Part shown: positions 1 through 20,205 of the stretch, piece after piece
How positions within the stretch are numbered: the stretch's first letter is position 1
How the letters are laid out: the number at the start of each line of letters is the position of its first letter
Assembly (NCBI GenBank): GCA_963693365.1
Contig: CAVNZM010000002.1
Coordinates: forward strand, 11,036,001 to 11,100,000
DNA length: 64,000 nt
Reading direction: 5' to 3'
Source: Amoebidium appalachense
Taxonomy: Eukaryota > Ichthyosporea
Notes under the pieces: model-generated
Seen by the model: only the letters and a program-made list of their open reading frames with translations
The model's database searches: none
Told to the model about the DNA's origin: nothing
Position numbers and translations under genes: made by a program

Positions 1-428
1 GGGGGTGGGGAGGGGGAGGGGGGTGACTTTCTCGTTCTCGTAATCGAACAAAGTCAATGTTCTGGCCATAGTTCTTCTACTTGTTTTGTTCTAAATGTTT
101 CTAGTAGCATGTATGTCAAAGACTGCTCTTTGTTTGGTTTTGCTGTATATACAAAGCTTCGTAGCATGTATGTCAATATGATAGAGATTAAATTAAAGTT
201 ATAAAATTGTGTTCACCATTTATGACTCCACCAATGAAGGAAGGTCGTCTGGCTGGCTGGTCCCCGGGCTCTTACTTTGACGAATAAGTGATTGTCTGGC
301 TCAGTTGTGCTCACCCCCCCCTTCCCCCCTCCCCCCTCCACCGCCCGCCCTCCCCCCCCCCTTTCACGCCCCCTCCCCCCCCTTACCTCACTCTCCATTC
401 CTCATAAAACCAAGCCTCTTTTCTTTTT

Positions 429-466
<38 letters not shown>

Positions 467-552
467 CCACACACACACCCATCCTCCCCCCCAACCCTCC
501 CCCCCCTCCTCTCCCCTCCCCCAAACCTATCACACCGGTCATGAGACCCTCG
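1..552. other. Left edge, no gene identified
   Basis: This stretch holds G-rich sequence at the very edge, about 250 bases of ordinary A/T-balanced DNA, and a C-rich tract at about 305-535. It probably lies in an intron of the gene whose exon begins at 721, because that exon is preceded by a repeat plus a C tract ending in a 3' splice site. No exon or RNA gene could be supported. Confidence 0.5.
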
Positions 553-690
553 GGTACTGTGGATGACGTGGGCCCCCCCTGAGGATGGGCTCTGCTTATT
601 ATGCATACTCTTTATGTATGGCTTGCATTCTGCATCGTGTTATCCGTTTGTTCTTGTGTACTTCGTACTTTTTGACGCATTCAAACCCCC
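553..690 (+). repeat. Dispersed intronic repeat, copy 1 (full length)
   Basis: About 138 bp, starting GGGTACTGTGGATGACGTGG and ending in GACGCATTCAAA followed by a C homopolymer. It is almost identical to the copy at 26797-26930 and clearly related to copies at 25494, 28181, 30072 and 61551, and in reverse orientation at 41574, 42350, 44296 and 46104. The C tail runs into TCCTCCCCTTCCAG, the apparent 3' splice site of the exon at 721. No coding capacity and no obvious terminal inverted repeats were seen. Confidence 0.85.
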
Positions 691-720
691 CCCCCCCCCC
701 CCCCCCTCCTCCCCTTCCAG

Positions 721-1013
721 CCCTGGCCAGCTGTCCATGCCTACCTTCGTGCCGGCATCACCCCAGGCCGTGCTGAATACCTTGCTTGCTCCCGGCCCCC
801 AGACAACAGCGGAAATTCAAAAATATCGATGGTCCTGTACCCCCCCCGTATTCATTACAGTGAACTATGATGGATTGGGGTCTGACACAGAGGACAACAT
901 GCCCATTGCTAAGTAAGAACCCCACCTTCCCTTTTTTCCCATTCCCCTGCTCCCCCCTCCCCCCCCCCCCCTCCCCGGACACACACCGCGCGCAAATACG
1001 CCTCCCTTCTGCC

Positions 1014-1047
<34 letters not shown>

Positions 1048-1230
1048 TCTCTCCTACCCCACCCTGCTTACCGAACCATGAATCCAACTAACTCCGATTT
1101 TCCTCCAACAGTCCCCCCCTTCCCTCCGTGCTCCCACATCTCTCTCCCCCAGGCTCTGCCCCCTTACCTTCTCCCTTCACACGTCGATGCACCCATCCCG
1201 CACCTACCCAAATCAACACACACCCTATCG

Positions 1231-1262
<32 letters not shown>

Positions 1263-1281
1263 CTTCTCCCCCCCTCCCCCC

Positions 1282-1312
<31 letters not shown>

Positions 1313-1546
1313 AAAAAAAAAAAGGAAAGAAAAAAACACAAAAAAAAAAAAACACATATGTCCCCTCCTTTGCCCACTTCTTCTGATTCCTGTTCTACTC
1401 CCTGCTGCATGTGTCTATCCATTCACATACCCTTCACCTTCACCCACTCCCTCGTTTTCTGCAATATCAGTACTGACTGTACCCTTCGTTTTCCTCCCAG
1501 CAGAAAGGCACGCAGGCGGGTCAGCCTGCAGCTTCCTGCTGCCTGA
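721..1546 (+). CDS. 3' end of an unrecognised gene (two exons, partial)
   Basis: I do not recognise this protein. Exon 721-912 follows a C tract ending CCAG and stops at a strong AA|GTAAGA donor. It encodes about 64 residues without low complexity, including FITVNYDGLGSDTEDNMPIA. The donor leaves phase 2. Joined in phase to the CAG acceptor at 1500, the next exon reads a short basic tail (RKARRRVSLQLPAA) and a TGA at 1544-1546. If that is right, this is the C-terminus of a longer protein whose 5' exons lie left of the window. A different frame across 1504-1574 is also open and ends at a GTACTT donor, so the terminal exon is uncertain. There is no homology that would suggest a function. Confidence 0.35.
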
Positions 1547-2053
1547 ATTTGAACCAGCACAGGAGCATAAAAAGGTACTTTATAAGTCTTGACCCTTCTT
1601 CTCCTCCTCCTCTTTCCGCCCTTATCTTGCCTTCACCCCCTCCTTCCCTTCCCCCCTCCCCCTCCCCCTCCCTTCCCCCCTCCACTCCCCCCTCCCTGCC
1701 CCCCTTCGTCTCTCTCCTTTCTGCCTTCTTCCCGCCTTCTTTGCTCATCCATATCCCCCCCCCCCCCCCCCCCTCCCCCCCCCCCCCCCCTTTTAACCTT
1801 CACTCACTTCTCACTGAACCACCCTCCCCCCTCCCTGCCCCATGACAATCTCTGCACCCAGTTGATATCGGACGAGTTGCTCTGTTCCCCCACAGGTGCA
1901 GGGAAGCATTTTGATTGGATGCTGTCCTTCCCGCCGCCTCTCATTTACCCACCGGCACAACAAATGTGGAATTGCCGAGAGATGAGGCTGAGGAAGGGAG
2001 ACACACACACATACACACATCCACACACAACACTCTCTCTCCCTCCCTCATCT

Positions 2054-2084
<31 letters not shown>

Positions 2085-2532
2085 TCTCTCCCTTACCCTC
2101 CTCCTCCCCCCCCCCCCCCCCTCTCTCCCTCTCTCCCTCCCTCCCCCTCCCCCCCCCCCCTCCCCCCACCTCTCTCTCTCACAACTGCAAAACACGTTCA
2201 GCTGCGCAAATGTGTTTATGCCATTCGGGAAATTCATGTAAATCTAGCCCAAGTTTAGGGTCTGTTGTGCATAGCAGCCCATAATTCTGCGGCTGCTAGG
2301 AGTTTGTGATGGGGAAGGGACGGACGTGTACGTACTGGGACATGGAATTCTAGGTGCGAGAGCAATGAGCCTGCATTGATCATATCATGGGCCACAGGGA
2401 CTTTCGGAGTATGCATTTGTCTGTTGGCATTTTTGTGTGACTCTAGCCGCTGCAACATCCCAATTATCCGCCTGCACTACAGATATGCTTGTGGGAGATG
2501 ATGACCGGGAGCCGGGTGGGGCTGACGGACAT

Positions 2533-2577
<45 letters not shown>

Positions 2578-3219
2578 TGCACGTTCACCCCACTCTTTTC
2601 GCACAGAGACCCCCATGGACGCATGCCTGCATGCACGAGCGCATATACAACTGCAAAAGCTTGCGCATGCATAATATGCACTCATGCACGCACACGGAAG
2701 CGCGGGCGAACACGCACACACTATGCACACACGTGTGTGCTCGCACACACACGTCCGCTTGCACACACCAAAAAAATAAAAGGAAGAAACGACATGCACT
2801 CACACACGCACGGTCACATAAACGCACACAGTCCACCCACGTGCATGTCAATAGCGAGTGACGCAACATGCATGTTTGGCCCAGATCAATTGGTGATGGA
2901 TGGGCCGAAGGCACTTGCTTTCAAACTTATCTTGAATTTAACGTTGATGCGCTGTTACATGTGCATGCTTACCCTTTAAACGTTGAATTTTGATTGGGTG
3001 TTGCAAACTCGGTTGGTGGCTGGCACCCAACCAGGAAAGTAGGTAGAGTAATTCATGAGCAATTGAAGACCATGTCATTAATAAGCCCCCTAGTGGGCTC
3101 CAGCATGACTCTGTGCATATCTGCGGCACCAAAGATCACGTACCAGAAGGAACATATCTCGTGTCTAGATACCGTTAGATGTGTAAACCGCTGTGCGCAT
3201 GTGTGTGTGTGTGTGTGTG

Positions 3220-3271
<52 letters not shown>

Positions 3272-3699
3272 CATAGGTCCATACGATGGAGGCATCTAGG
3301 TATGGGGGGATCGCTCGCATGGACCGCTAACTTGGCAACGCAGTATTCAATAGTTCACCACCAATATAAAAAGAAACCCATCAACCATAACCCTATGCAT
3401 ATGCGTGTCTTTGTCCTAAATGTGGGGGGGGGGAGGGGGGGGGCTTACGGGCCCTTTATGTCACTCGGGGGCCAATTCGTTCCCTCCTGATTTTACGTCA
3501 TCGAATCGTGTTTTATCCAATCAGATGCGAGTGAGGTTCAGTCATAGGAACCAAAGTGTGTGCGCGCATGTGCGGAAATGAGTGAGTGCGTGTGGTGTCT
3601 GTGTGTTTCTGTATGTGTACATATGTATATTCGTGTGTGTGTGTGCGCGCGCGCACGCGCATGCGCGTGTTTGGTGTGTGCGTCACGGTGTGCCTGTGT

Positions 3700-3764
<65 letters not shown>

Positions 3765-4225
3765 GCGCGCGCGCGCGCGTGTGTTAGTATATGTGTGGTG
3801 CGTTGGGGAAAGGGGGAAGGGAGCAAGCCGGTTGACCAGACTGGATTGCACAGCGGTGCCCCATTGGGGAAAAAAAAACGAAAGGAGGAAAAAAAAAAGA
3901 GAGAGAGAAAAAAGGAGAGTTCGAGTCAACAGCACGAAATGGGGGGGGGGGGGGGACTCTTTGAATTGTTTTGTGAGTACCACGTAAGGCACCGTGAATC
4001 TATGCTTTCTGTTGCACATGAAGTTAATACATAATAATCCTTGTGGATTTTTGGTTCTCAGCGTGCTGGTTCATAATCAAACACATGCATTTTTGTGCTT
4101 TGTTTAAGCTGTTCCTTGCAAAGTTGCAAATAGTACCATGTTCTAACATTGGGCGCGACGTCCAATGGAATTAAGGCCTGGCACTAACCAGCCTGCCTCA
4201 TACTGAAAAGGCCCCCGTCTGTACT

Positions 4226-4257
<32 letters not shown>

Positions 4258-4783
4258 ACCTCCCAAACACAAACACACACACACACACACACACACAAAA
4301 AAAAAAAGAAGAAGAACTAGAAGAAACAAAGGAAGGAAAAAGACTGGAAGAAAAACTTTTGAAACCTTTGCCGCCCCCCCCCCCCCCCCCTCCCTCCCCC
4401 CCCCCCCCCCCCCCCCCCTTCTCCCTCCCCCAGGCCTCCCCCTCTCCTCCTCCTTCACCACCACCCACCCACCCACACATGCCACAGCCTTAACACGCAT
4501 TCATAAAAACAGCGGTTTACCCATCGGCACTGTAAGCACCACACCCGGCCCCCCTTTTCCCTCAGCCGAAGCATTAGAACGTTTCCAATGATCACTACAA
4601 AGTTGGACCTGTAGGCCTAGGTGAGGCATGAGCCTCATCAGCAGTTTAGTCCGAACTCACTGTGATCGATCTGCAGGACTGTGTTTGAATTACTGTTCAA
4701 CAGTGCTACGATATTTTCTTCTTTTTTTTCCTCTCTTGTAAAATTCCCCCTCTTTTTTTTTTTTTTTTTTTTTTGTGGGGGGT

Positions 4784-4814
<31 letters not shown>

Positions 4815-4858
4815 GAGAGGGTAGATATTGGGGGGGGGGGGGGGGGGGGGGGAGGGGG

Positions 4859-4889
<31 letters not shown>

Positions 4890-4962
4890 GGGGGGGGGGA
4901 GAGGGAATCAAAGTTTGTACGGTAAGCTGCATACATACACACTCTTTTGTTGTGGTGCTCAC
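1547..4962. other. Repeat-rich region without a supportable gene
   Basis: C-rich tracts occupy about 1600-2170. A (CA)n tract lies at 2533-2572, (GT)n tracts at about 3200-3268 and 3702-3756, a C run at 4228-4257, and T and G runs at 4752-4911. The moderately complex DNA between them (2180-2520, 2860-3180, 3960-4200, 4490-4740) shows no exon pair with matching phase. Open frames over the dinucleotide tracts read as Cys-Val or His-Thr repeats and are not genes. Confidence 0.6.
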
Positions 4963-5158
4963 CGTACAAATCTAATAAGCACCCGTACATTCCTCCTTCG
5001 TATGGTCCAAAAGTCCCAAAACCATCAATTTTGAGTGTGAAAACGTGAAAACCCTTCAAAATTTCCGGGCTGGTGCCCATGGCCAGGGATTCAAAAGTGT
5101 CACCTGAGACATGCACCCCGGGCCGATCCGGATGATATCTGTCCATCACAGTGCACTC
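4963..5158 (-). CDS. Possible isolated internal exon, unknown protein
   Basis: On the minus strand a 65-codon open segment lies between an ACAG acceptor (exon start 5158) and a good G|GTGAGC donor (exon end 4963). The predicted peptide has normal composition (for example MDRYHPDRPGVHVSGDTFES and TFGPYEGGMYGCLLDLY), unlike the repeat frames around it. I could not find a partner exon with compatible phase on either side, and I do not recognise a family. It may be one exon of an undetected gene or chance open sequence. Confidence 0.25.
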
Positions 5159-5327
5159 CTGTAGCTGTTGCATCCGTATGATATCATGGTCATCTCTGAG
5201 TATATATATAGTATACTATATCTATTGATCATGCCTGCTAGCCATTGTGTGCACATTGTGCCAGGCTCTGTACATTACTAATGTCAATTTGTGCGTGTGG
5301 GTGTACGTGGGTGTATGTGTGTGTGAG

Positions 5328-5363
<36 letters not shown>

Positions 5364-5432
5364 GAGAGGGGGGGGGGGAGAGAGTTTCACAAAACACCTG
5401 TGCAACACATGTGGGCAGGTTTTTTTTTTTTT

Positions 5433-5463
<31 letters not shown>

Positions 5464-5932
5464 GGGGACTGGATTTTATAGAACACCTGTGCAACATGTT
5501 TCATGTGTGCGAGTTTGTTGTTTGGGAAGGAAGGGGAGGGAGGGGAGGGGTGAGTTTGTTGAGGGGGGGTGGAAGGGGGGCTGAGAGGGAGGTCGGAGAT
5601 GAAGAGAGATTTCATAAAACACCGTGCACGTGACCTGTGCAACACTCAGCAGATGATCTCGTTGCTGTGCTTGATTTCAGCTTGTAGATGGTTCGAGTCT
5701 GCATTTGTTCACAGTGTCGACCTTCTTATGTATACCATACGCAAATACAAAACAACACTAGTCATATTTACAAACATGCCTAAACTCAAACGGGTGCTAT
5801 AATGGTAACATTCCCAATTTTCTCCATTGGTGCTTTAACTATGATCTGGTCCCGGTTCTTCTGAGTGTAATGTACACGTATACGTACGTACACCTGACTA
5901 CAGAGCTGCACTGCAATGGCTAACTATTCCTA
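5159..5932. other. Intergenic stretch 3' of the OFA transporter
   Basis: Contains G runs at 5330-5362 and 5443-5467, a T run at 5420-5442, and about 300 bases of ordinary sequence that would include the transporter 3' UTR. No exon, tRNA or clear AATAAA on the minus strand was seen. Confidence 0.5.
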
Positions 5933-7600
5933 TTAGGCCTTGTAGCCAGGCTGGTTTTCGGGCAGGGTGTGAAGGAACGCGCGCCACTCTGTCTCTTCCT
6001 GCTTGTGGTCCAGATACTCAACACCCCTAGACTTGGACACACGCAGAAGACGCTTGCCCACACGGATGCAGAAGAACTGGCCCTCGACCTGGGGGAACAA
6101 CCGGTCACGCACATCGGTGTGGATGAAGGGGGTGGCAATCACACCGAGCCAAATGATGACGGCAATCCAGTAGTAGTTGATGTTGTACACCTTAAGCGAC
6201 GTCTTGCCGTATTTGGCAACCTGGTTCTTGTAGACGGCGTTGAAGATCAGGCCACCGACCACACCAATAAGAGACCAGGCCGTAAGGATGATGCCGTGAA
6301 GTGCGCCGATGTTCTTGGTACCAAACTGGTCGGCAAGGAAGGCGGGGATGAGACCGAATCCACCACCGTACACGGCAGAAAGGAACCACATGCACACGAT
6401 GTAGGGCCAGAAGGCACCATTCTCGATCATGGTGGGGGCACACAGCACAATGACGGCCTGGAACACCAGCGACACCATGAAGAGAGGCTTGCGGCCAAAG
6501 AAGTCAGAGGTAAGGCCCATCAACACACGGCCTGTAAGGTTAAAGCCCGAGTTGACGGACACGACGGTAGAAGCAAGGTCGGCGTCCTTTCCGAACTGCT
6601 GCTGGCAAATGTCAGACAGCTTGGAGATGGTAAGAAGACCGGCGATTGCGTTGGCCATCAGCATGAAGTACATGAGGCGATAGTCCAGCGTAAACATGGC
6701 CTCGATAAGGGTCATCCTAATCTCAGGCTCGTGCAGAATTTTGGGCTCATTGCTGTTGTCCAAATCAACCACAGCGGCTATGTTGGATTCGTTTGTCTTG
6801 CCGTCGGATTTTGACATGTCGTTGGTCGTGGGTTCTTTTTCTTCCTTGGCTGGGCCGTGGCCGTGTGCGTGGAACTTTCCGCCGAGCTTTGCCTTCATGG
6901 CAAGAACAAAGTCCTCGGGGGGTGTGCGCAAAACCAGTGTGCAGGCCATCATCATAACGTAGTAGACAGACCCGAGAATGACGAAGGTCAGGGGAACACC
7001 CTGGCTGTTAACGAGGGTGTTCTGGACCTTTGCAGCAATGATAGACCCGCCGCCGAACCCGCACACGGCCAGACCAGACACAATGCCGCGGTAGTCGGGG
7101 AACCATTTTTGCAGTGGGGACACAGGGCAGATGTAGGAGAGCCCCAGGCCAAGGCCACCAATGACACCGTAGCCGATGTACAGGAGGGGGAACAGGCCCT
7201 TCCACACGGCGAGGGCAGCAAGCAGGTGGCCGGCGTAGACGAGTGTGCTAGAAAGAAGAAGGGCCTTGCGAGGGCCCTCACGCTCGAGCCAGGGCCCAAA
7301 CAGAGCGGCAGAGGGACCAAAAACGCCGACAGCAACGTAGAAGGTGTTGGCGGACATGCCGATGTAGTCGGCGGGTGTCTTGCCGTTTACATTGGCAATG
7401 TATTTCTCAATGGGTGTGTTGTACACGGACCATGCATAAAGGGAGCCCACACACAGTTGCACCAGCACGGCGGCGGGAAGAAGCATCATGCGGTTAAAGG
7501 GCATGAGGCCGAGAAACTTTCGCTCAGCCTCCCCCTGCGCAGGCGTCTTGCGCTGGGAGGTGTCTGAGTAGTGCCACAGAAACCATGCTTGGATACCCAT
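5933..7600 (-). CDS. OFA-family major facilitator transporter, intronless
   Basis: A single uninterrupted frame of 555 codons, from an ATG at 7600 to TAA (followed by TAG) at 5933. The protein is a 12-helix major facilitator of the oxalate/formate antiporter (OFA) group. Helix 1 carries the family signature GSLYAWSVYNTPIE; after helix 4 there is PVSPLQKWFPDYRGIVSGLA and then GFGGGSII. A central hydrophilic loop at about residues 240-290 (His/Lys/Glu/Asn-rich) separates the two six-helix halves, and the second half has the GRVLMGLTSDFFGRK loop. The C-terminal tail is cytosolic. OFA relatives exchange or import monocarboxylates or dicarboxylates; the substrate here cannot be read from sequence. 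There is no signal peptide beyond the first helix. It is the only convincing gene in the window without introns, which fits recent acquisition or a retrocopy. A TATATA lies 48 bases upstream of the start. Confidence 0.93.
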   Translation of the reverse strand: MGIQAWFLWHYSDTSQRKTPAQGEAERKFLGLMPFNRMMLLPAAVLVQLCVGSLYAWSVYNTPIEKYIANVNGKTPADYIGMSANTFYVAVGVFGPSAALFGPWLEREGPRKALLLSSTLVYAGHLLAALAVWKGLFPLLYIGYGVIGGLGLGLSYICPVSPLQKWFPDYRGIVSGLAVCGFGGGSIIAAKVQNTLVNSQGVPLTFVILGSVYYVMMMACTLVLRTPPEDFVLAMKAKLGGKFHAHGHGPAKEEKEPTTNDMSKSDGKTNESNIAAVVDLDNSNEPKILHEPEIRMTLIEAMFTLDYRLMYFMLMANAIAGLLTISKLSDICQQQFGKDADLASTVVSVNSGFNLTGRVLMGLTSDFFGRKPLFMVSLVFQAVIVLCAPTMIENGAFWPYIVCMWFLSAVYGGGFGLIPAFLADQFGTKNIGALHGIILTAWSLIGVVGGLIFNAVYKNQVAKYGKTSLKVYNINYYWIAVIIWLGVIATPFIHTDVRDRLFPQVEGQFFCIRVGKRLLRVSKSRGVEYLDHKQEETEWRAFLHTLPENQPGYKA

Positions 7601-7647
7601 GTTTGCGGTTCAACTGTAGTTATGTGCACAAAACGCGCAGACAAGGG

Positions 7648-7653
7648 TATATA
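7648..7653 (-). promoter_or_regulatory. TATA-like element of the OFA transporter
   Basis: TATATA, identical on both strands, lies 48 bases upstream of the transporter ATG at 7600. It sits in a short A/T-rich patch flanked by G/C. Two ATTGG (inverted CCAAT) motifs follow further upstream, at about 7734-7740 and 7761-7767. The assignment rests on position and sequence only. Confidence 0.4.
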
Positions 7654-15838
<8,185 letters not shown>

Positions 15839-16950
15839 ATCGAAGGGGGGGTGGGGAGGGGAAGGGGGGAGGGGGGGGGAGGGGGGGGGGGGAGGGGGGG
15901 GGGGGGGGGGGGGGGGGGGAGGGGGCATGCATATATACTTTCATAGCCTGCGGATTAACTAACTCCGAGGTTTAATATATAGAACTGAAGTTCCCTGTCT
16001 CCCGGGGGTTATACCTACATGTATATGTTGATGGGCATGGGCATGATTTTATATTTATTGATATCGTTAGTATACATACTAGAGTTATTTTCTAGACCTA
16101 CGGGTTATTCATCATCTTCTCCTTTGAATCGTGTTGAAAATCCCTTGATCAGATCGTGTGATAATGATGATTTAGGTATATGGTTTATATTGACTGATAT
16201 CGATGTTGAAAATATCTCTGTTAATCTTTGCTGTTAATACGTCGCCTAATAACTAAGTTGAAAACGTTTGTATGTTACCGGGCCGCTGGATGGCAGGTGT
16301 GTTGTTTATAAATTCTCCCCCTTCTTGAAATTGTCAAGCAAGCAGGCTGGATCCATGTGATGTATTGTACATATGCATCGACATAGCCTTGTTGTTGAAT
16401 ATTTGTATGGTACCTGGCCGCTGGATGGCAGGAATGTAGTTTGTGTTTAGAGCCTCGACCTTTTGTCTAAGTATTGTTAACATATGATGTATGAACACGG
16501 GCTGAAATCACGATGTTCGTAGATTTTCAACTCGTACTGTCTACTTCATACATATGTCAATATTATGGTTATACCTTTTTATATACGAATAGTACCTGGC
16601 TGCTGGTTGGCAGGTCTGTTAACATGTCGACATGTTGCCCACCAGACTTAATTATTAAACAATTACAGGTTGGATCCACACAGCATGAATCCGGCCCCGC
16701 GGTGGCAGATCGATGTTCCCCACACAAAACATGCAGATTTTACACGCCATTTTTGGCAGGTGGCTATGGAACTCTCTCTCTCTCCCCCTCTGCACATGGC
16801 ACATACTGGCTACGGTCCATGGCCGTTAACGTTACCACCACCAATCCAATCCCCCCCCCCCCCCAACCCCCTTTTCGACCCCGATTCAGCATACACATAT
16901 GCATAAGTACACACCCATCTAGTCTTGGTGGTGGTGGTGGTGGTGGTGGT

Positions 16951-16987
<37 letters not shown>

Positions 16988-17682
16988 CTAACTGCAACTC
17001 TGGGAGGTTACCCAATGCATGGGGGAAACTTCACGTTTTGGGGGTGGAGCCAGAGCAATTCTCACCGGCGCCGGCAGCGGCTAAACCTCCGTAGTCTGAC
17101 AGCGTACACCAGTCTTTATTGAACCTTCAGGCTAACGGTACTCCCTCCCTTCTCCCAACAAAGAAAATTCAGTCTATACGCACCTGACCACACATGCAGG
17201 CCGTGTGCTCATGTACATGCTACACTATCTCGGTCGTACTTACATGTTGTGTGTGTGCGTGTGTGCAGGTGTGCATGCGTGGCCGTGGGGTTGAAAATGG
17301 AACTTCGGGGTGGGTGGGTGGATGGGTAGGTCCACTATAAATTACGATTTTATAAACGTTGAGAAAGGCCAGGGAAAAAAAAACAAAAAAACAAAACAAA
17401 AAAAAAAAACATTTTCACAAGCAGTCATCCATTCATTCACCAACAGGTCCTTTCCATGCCTCGCAACAACAAAGCCCACCCATGTTTACTCTTTCTCACT
17501 TACTCATATGCCCCACACCAACATATCTCCCCAGCCAGGGCCTTATACTGATTGGTGAACTTTAACTTATAGAACACCTATTTACCATGCCATAAGTAAT
17601 ATTAGAGAGATAATCTGCCCTAGCTTCCCGCATTCCCGCATTCATACGTGACTTGCCATAAAAGGTAACTGCTATTACGTAA
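15839..17682. other. Convergent intergenic region
   Basis: Begins with a G-rich tract at 15846-15925, then about 850 bases of A/T-rich unique DNA, a (TGG)n plus G run at 16926-16987, and an A-rich patch at 17373-17410. No exon was supported. Three copies of a short motif at about 16275, 16411 and 16591 are listed separately. The 3' UTRs of the flanking genes should lie here. Confidence 0.55.
16262..16620 (+). repeat. Three spaced copies of a TACCTGGCCGCTGGATGGCAGG-type motif
   Basis: A 22-base motif of the form TACC(G/T)GG(C)CGCTGGATGGCAGG occurs at about 16275, 16411 and 16591, the third copy with two changes. Each is preceded by A/T-rich sequence with GTATG or AATAG and followed by a T/G-rich stretch. 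They look like the conserved cores of a decayed tandem array with units of about 136-180 bp. Confidence 0.7.
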
Positions 17683-18042
17683 TTACAATGCCCGCCTGAA
17701 AATGACCGTGCTTGTCGTTTGTCCCGTTTGGCCCCCAAATGTGAAGGTGGGTGCCTTGACCTTGGAGTGATAAGAGAGCTCCCCTGCCCCATCCATCACG
17801 TCAGTATGTGTAACATTGCGCCTATAAAAAAAGAAAAACAAAACAAAAACAAACAAACAAGCAAGCAAGCAAGCAATCAAACAAAACACACATACACACA
17901 CAATAAAAACGGTGTATATGCCCTTGCATGTATGTGCAAACCCAGGCCTGACCATGCGTATGTGTGCACAATACACCTGAGACACCCTGCAGTGTATTTG
18001 TGCATGTGTGCGTGCGTGTATGTGTGCATGTGTGCATGTGTG

Positions 18043-18093
<51 letters not shown>

Positions 18094-18302
18094 TGTTGTG
18101 TGCGCACGCACGTGTGTGTGTAATTATGTAGGTGTGTGTGTGTGTGTGTACAGGGCACCCTGCTATGCCCCTTATACTATGTGCTGCCCTACCTCCATGG
18201 AACGTCTTTCGAAGCTCCTCCTCTGTCCAGTTGCAGCTTGTGATGATGAACAGCCCCCCGGGCACGAGAGCCCTGGTCACTGCATCGTGTGTGTTCGTGT
18301 TC

Positions 18303-18363
<61 letters not shown>

Positions 18364-18734
18364 CATGTGTGGGAGGGAGAAGCAGGGAATGGATGGATGG
18401 ATTAAGTGTTTTGGTGTGTGCATGAGGGTGTTACGGAAGGTGGATGGACATATCACATGTGTTTATACACAGTTTGGAGTAGAAGCGTAGGTCTGAGGTG
18501 GTTAATAGGACGATCCGGCAGTATGCAATACATACAAAAAAGCCCTGGGGAAGAGGAATGTAGGCCCCCCTGCAGGAAATCGTACTCGTGTGTTGCCCTC
18601 GAAACATGAGCTCAAAAGGGGGGAAAAGCCAATACCAAGCGAAGACGTGTTTCTGGTGGCCTGCCGAGGTGGCTTGTTGTTGCTGTTATTCGCTGTGATT
18701 GCGACGGTGGTGAGTGAGTGTTGTTGTCTGTCTG

Positions 18735-18809
<75 letters not shown>

Positions 18810-19797
18810 TGTGTCTGTCAATGTTTGAAACCCACCTGACTGCACGTACTGTAGCCTCAGGTCCCCATCCGGACACAGGCAGATGGCATCGTAAGTGCCT
18901 GTGCAGTCATCCTCACGTCAGCATCACTTCATCCCCCCCCCTCCCCCTCCCCTCCTTCTTTCTCTCCCCCCGGGGGGCTCTCTTCGGTGCAAGTGCACAC
19001 GTTTCACATGCTTGCCAACACACAAGCACTTCACATAGCCTCCACCACCTAATTGGTATACAAGGTGCACACAGGGTAGGCATGCAAGATAGGTACAGCC
19101 GTCATGGCAAAGCCTTCAGACTGCATTCACAACGGTTCTCGGTCAACGTCGTGACCCCCCCCCTCTCTTTGCCCCACATACACGGCTAAGCAACACTGTA
19201 AGAGGCAGGGGAGCAAAAAAAGGGGGAGATAAGAGAGGCAGAGGGAGAGAGGGAGAGAGGGACAGAGAAAGGGGGGGGGGGGGGGGGGGGGGAGGGGGGG
19301 GGGGGGAGAAGGGGGGAGGGAGGGAGGGAGGGAGGGAGGGAGGGAGGGAGGGTGTGTGTGTGTGTGTGTGGTTGTGAGCGAGGTACCCACCTTTGTCTGT
19401 GATGACGTCAAACTGGCCCAGGCCCAATGCATCCAACTGCAGGCAATCCCCTACCTGTTCCAGGAGAGTGTCAGCTCACTATTGATATCCCCCCCCCCCC
19501 CCCCCCCCCCCCCCCCCAGGGAGAAGAAAGAAAGAAGAAAATAAAGAAAACAAGGGAAAAAACACCTTCTCAGTGAATCACCACCACCACAGACAACATT
19601 TGATGATCAAAATTGCAGCCTCCCAACGATCATCCTCCTCTTCATAAGGTATGAACATAAAACACTGTGAAACGCCTTGTTCAGTCGTCAATCGACACAA
19701 AGCAAACAGGCAGTGTGGGTGGCCCGGCACGTACACAGCCAATCGAATATCCCTTGTGTCTAGCGTGCACGTGGATGAGCCAGTGCATGTGCATGTG

Positions 19798-19838
<41 letters not shown>

Positions 19839-19907
19839 ATGTGTGTGTATGTGTGTGCATGCATGCATGTGTGTGTGTGTGTGTGTGTGTATGTGTGTGC
19901 ATGCATG

Positions 19908-19942
<35 letters not shown>

Positions 19943-20146
19943 ATGCATGCATATGTGTGTGTGTTGTGTGTGTGTGTGTGTGTATGTGTGTGCATACACA
20001 TACGTGCATGTATGAGTGTGAGTGAGTGTGTGCGTACGTGTTTGTGTATGCATGTGTGTGTGCGCATGTGTGTGCTGAGCTGCGCGTGTGTGAATGTGGC
20101 GACACACACACACACATACACACACACATGCGCGTGCGCGCACGAG

Positions 20147-20205
<59 letters not shown>

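Noticed and set aside
1504-1983. Alternative gene ending with exons 1504-1574 and 1896-1983
   Set aside because: The pair is in phase with itself and ends in TGA, but does not match the phase-2 donor at 912. It is kept only as an alternative to the TGA at 1544.
5680-5700. GGTTCGAGTC, resembling a tRNA T-loop
   Set aside because: No A box, acceptor stem or anticodon arm can be placed around it.
5969-6814. A 281-codon open frame on the plus strand
   Set aside because: It is the antisense shadow of the OFA transporter, has no recognisable domain, and the minus-strand frame is clearly the real protein.
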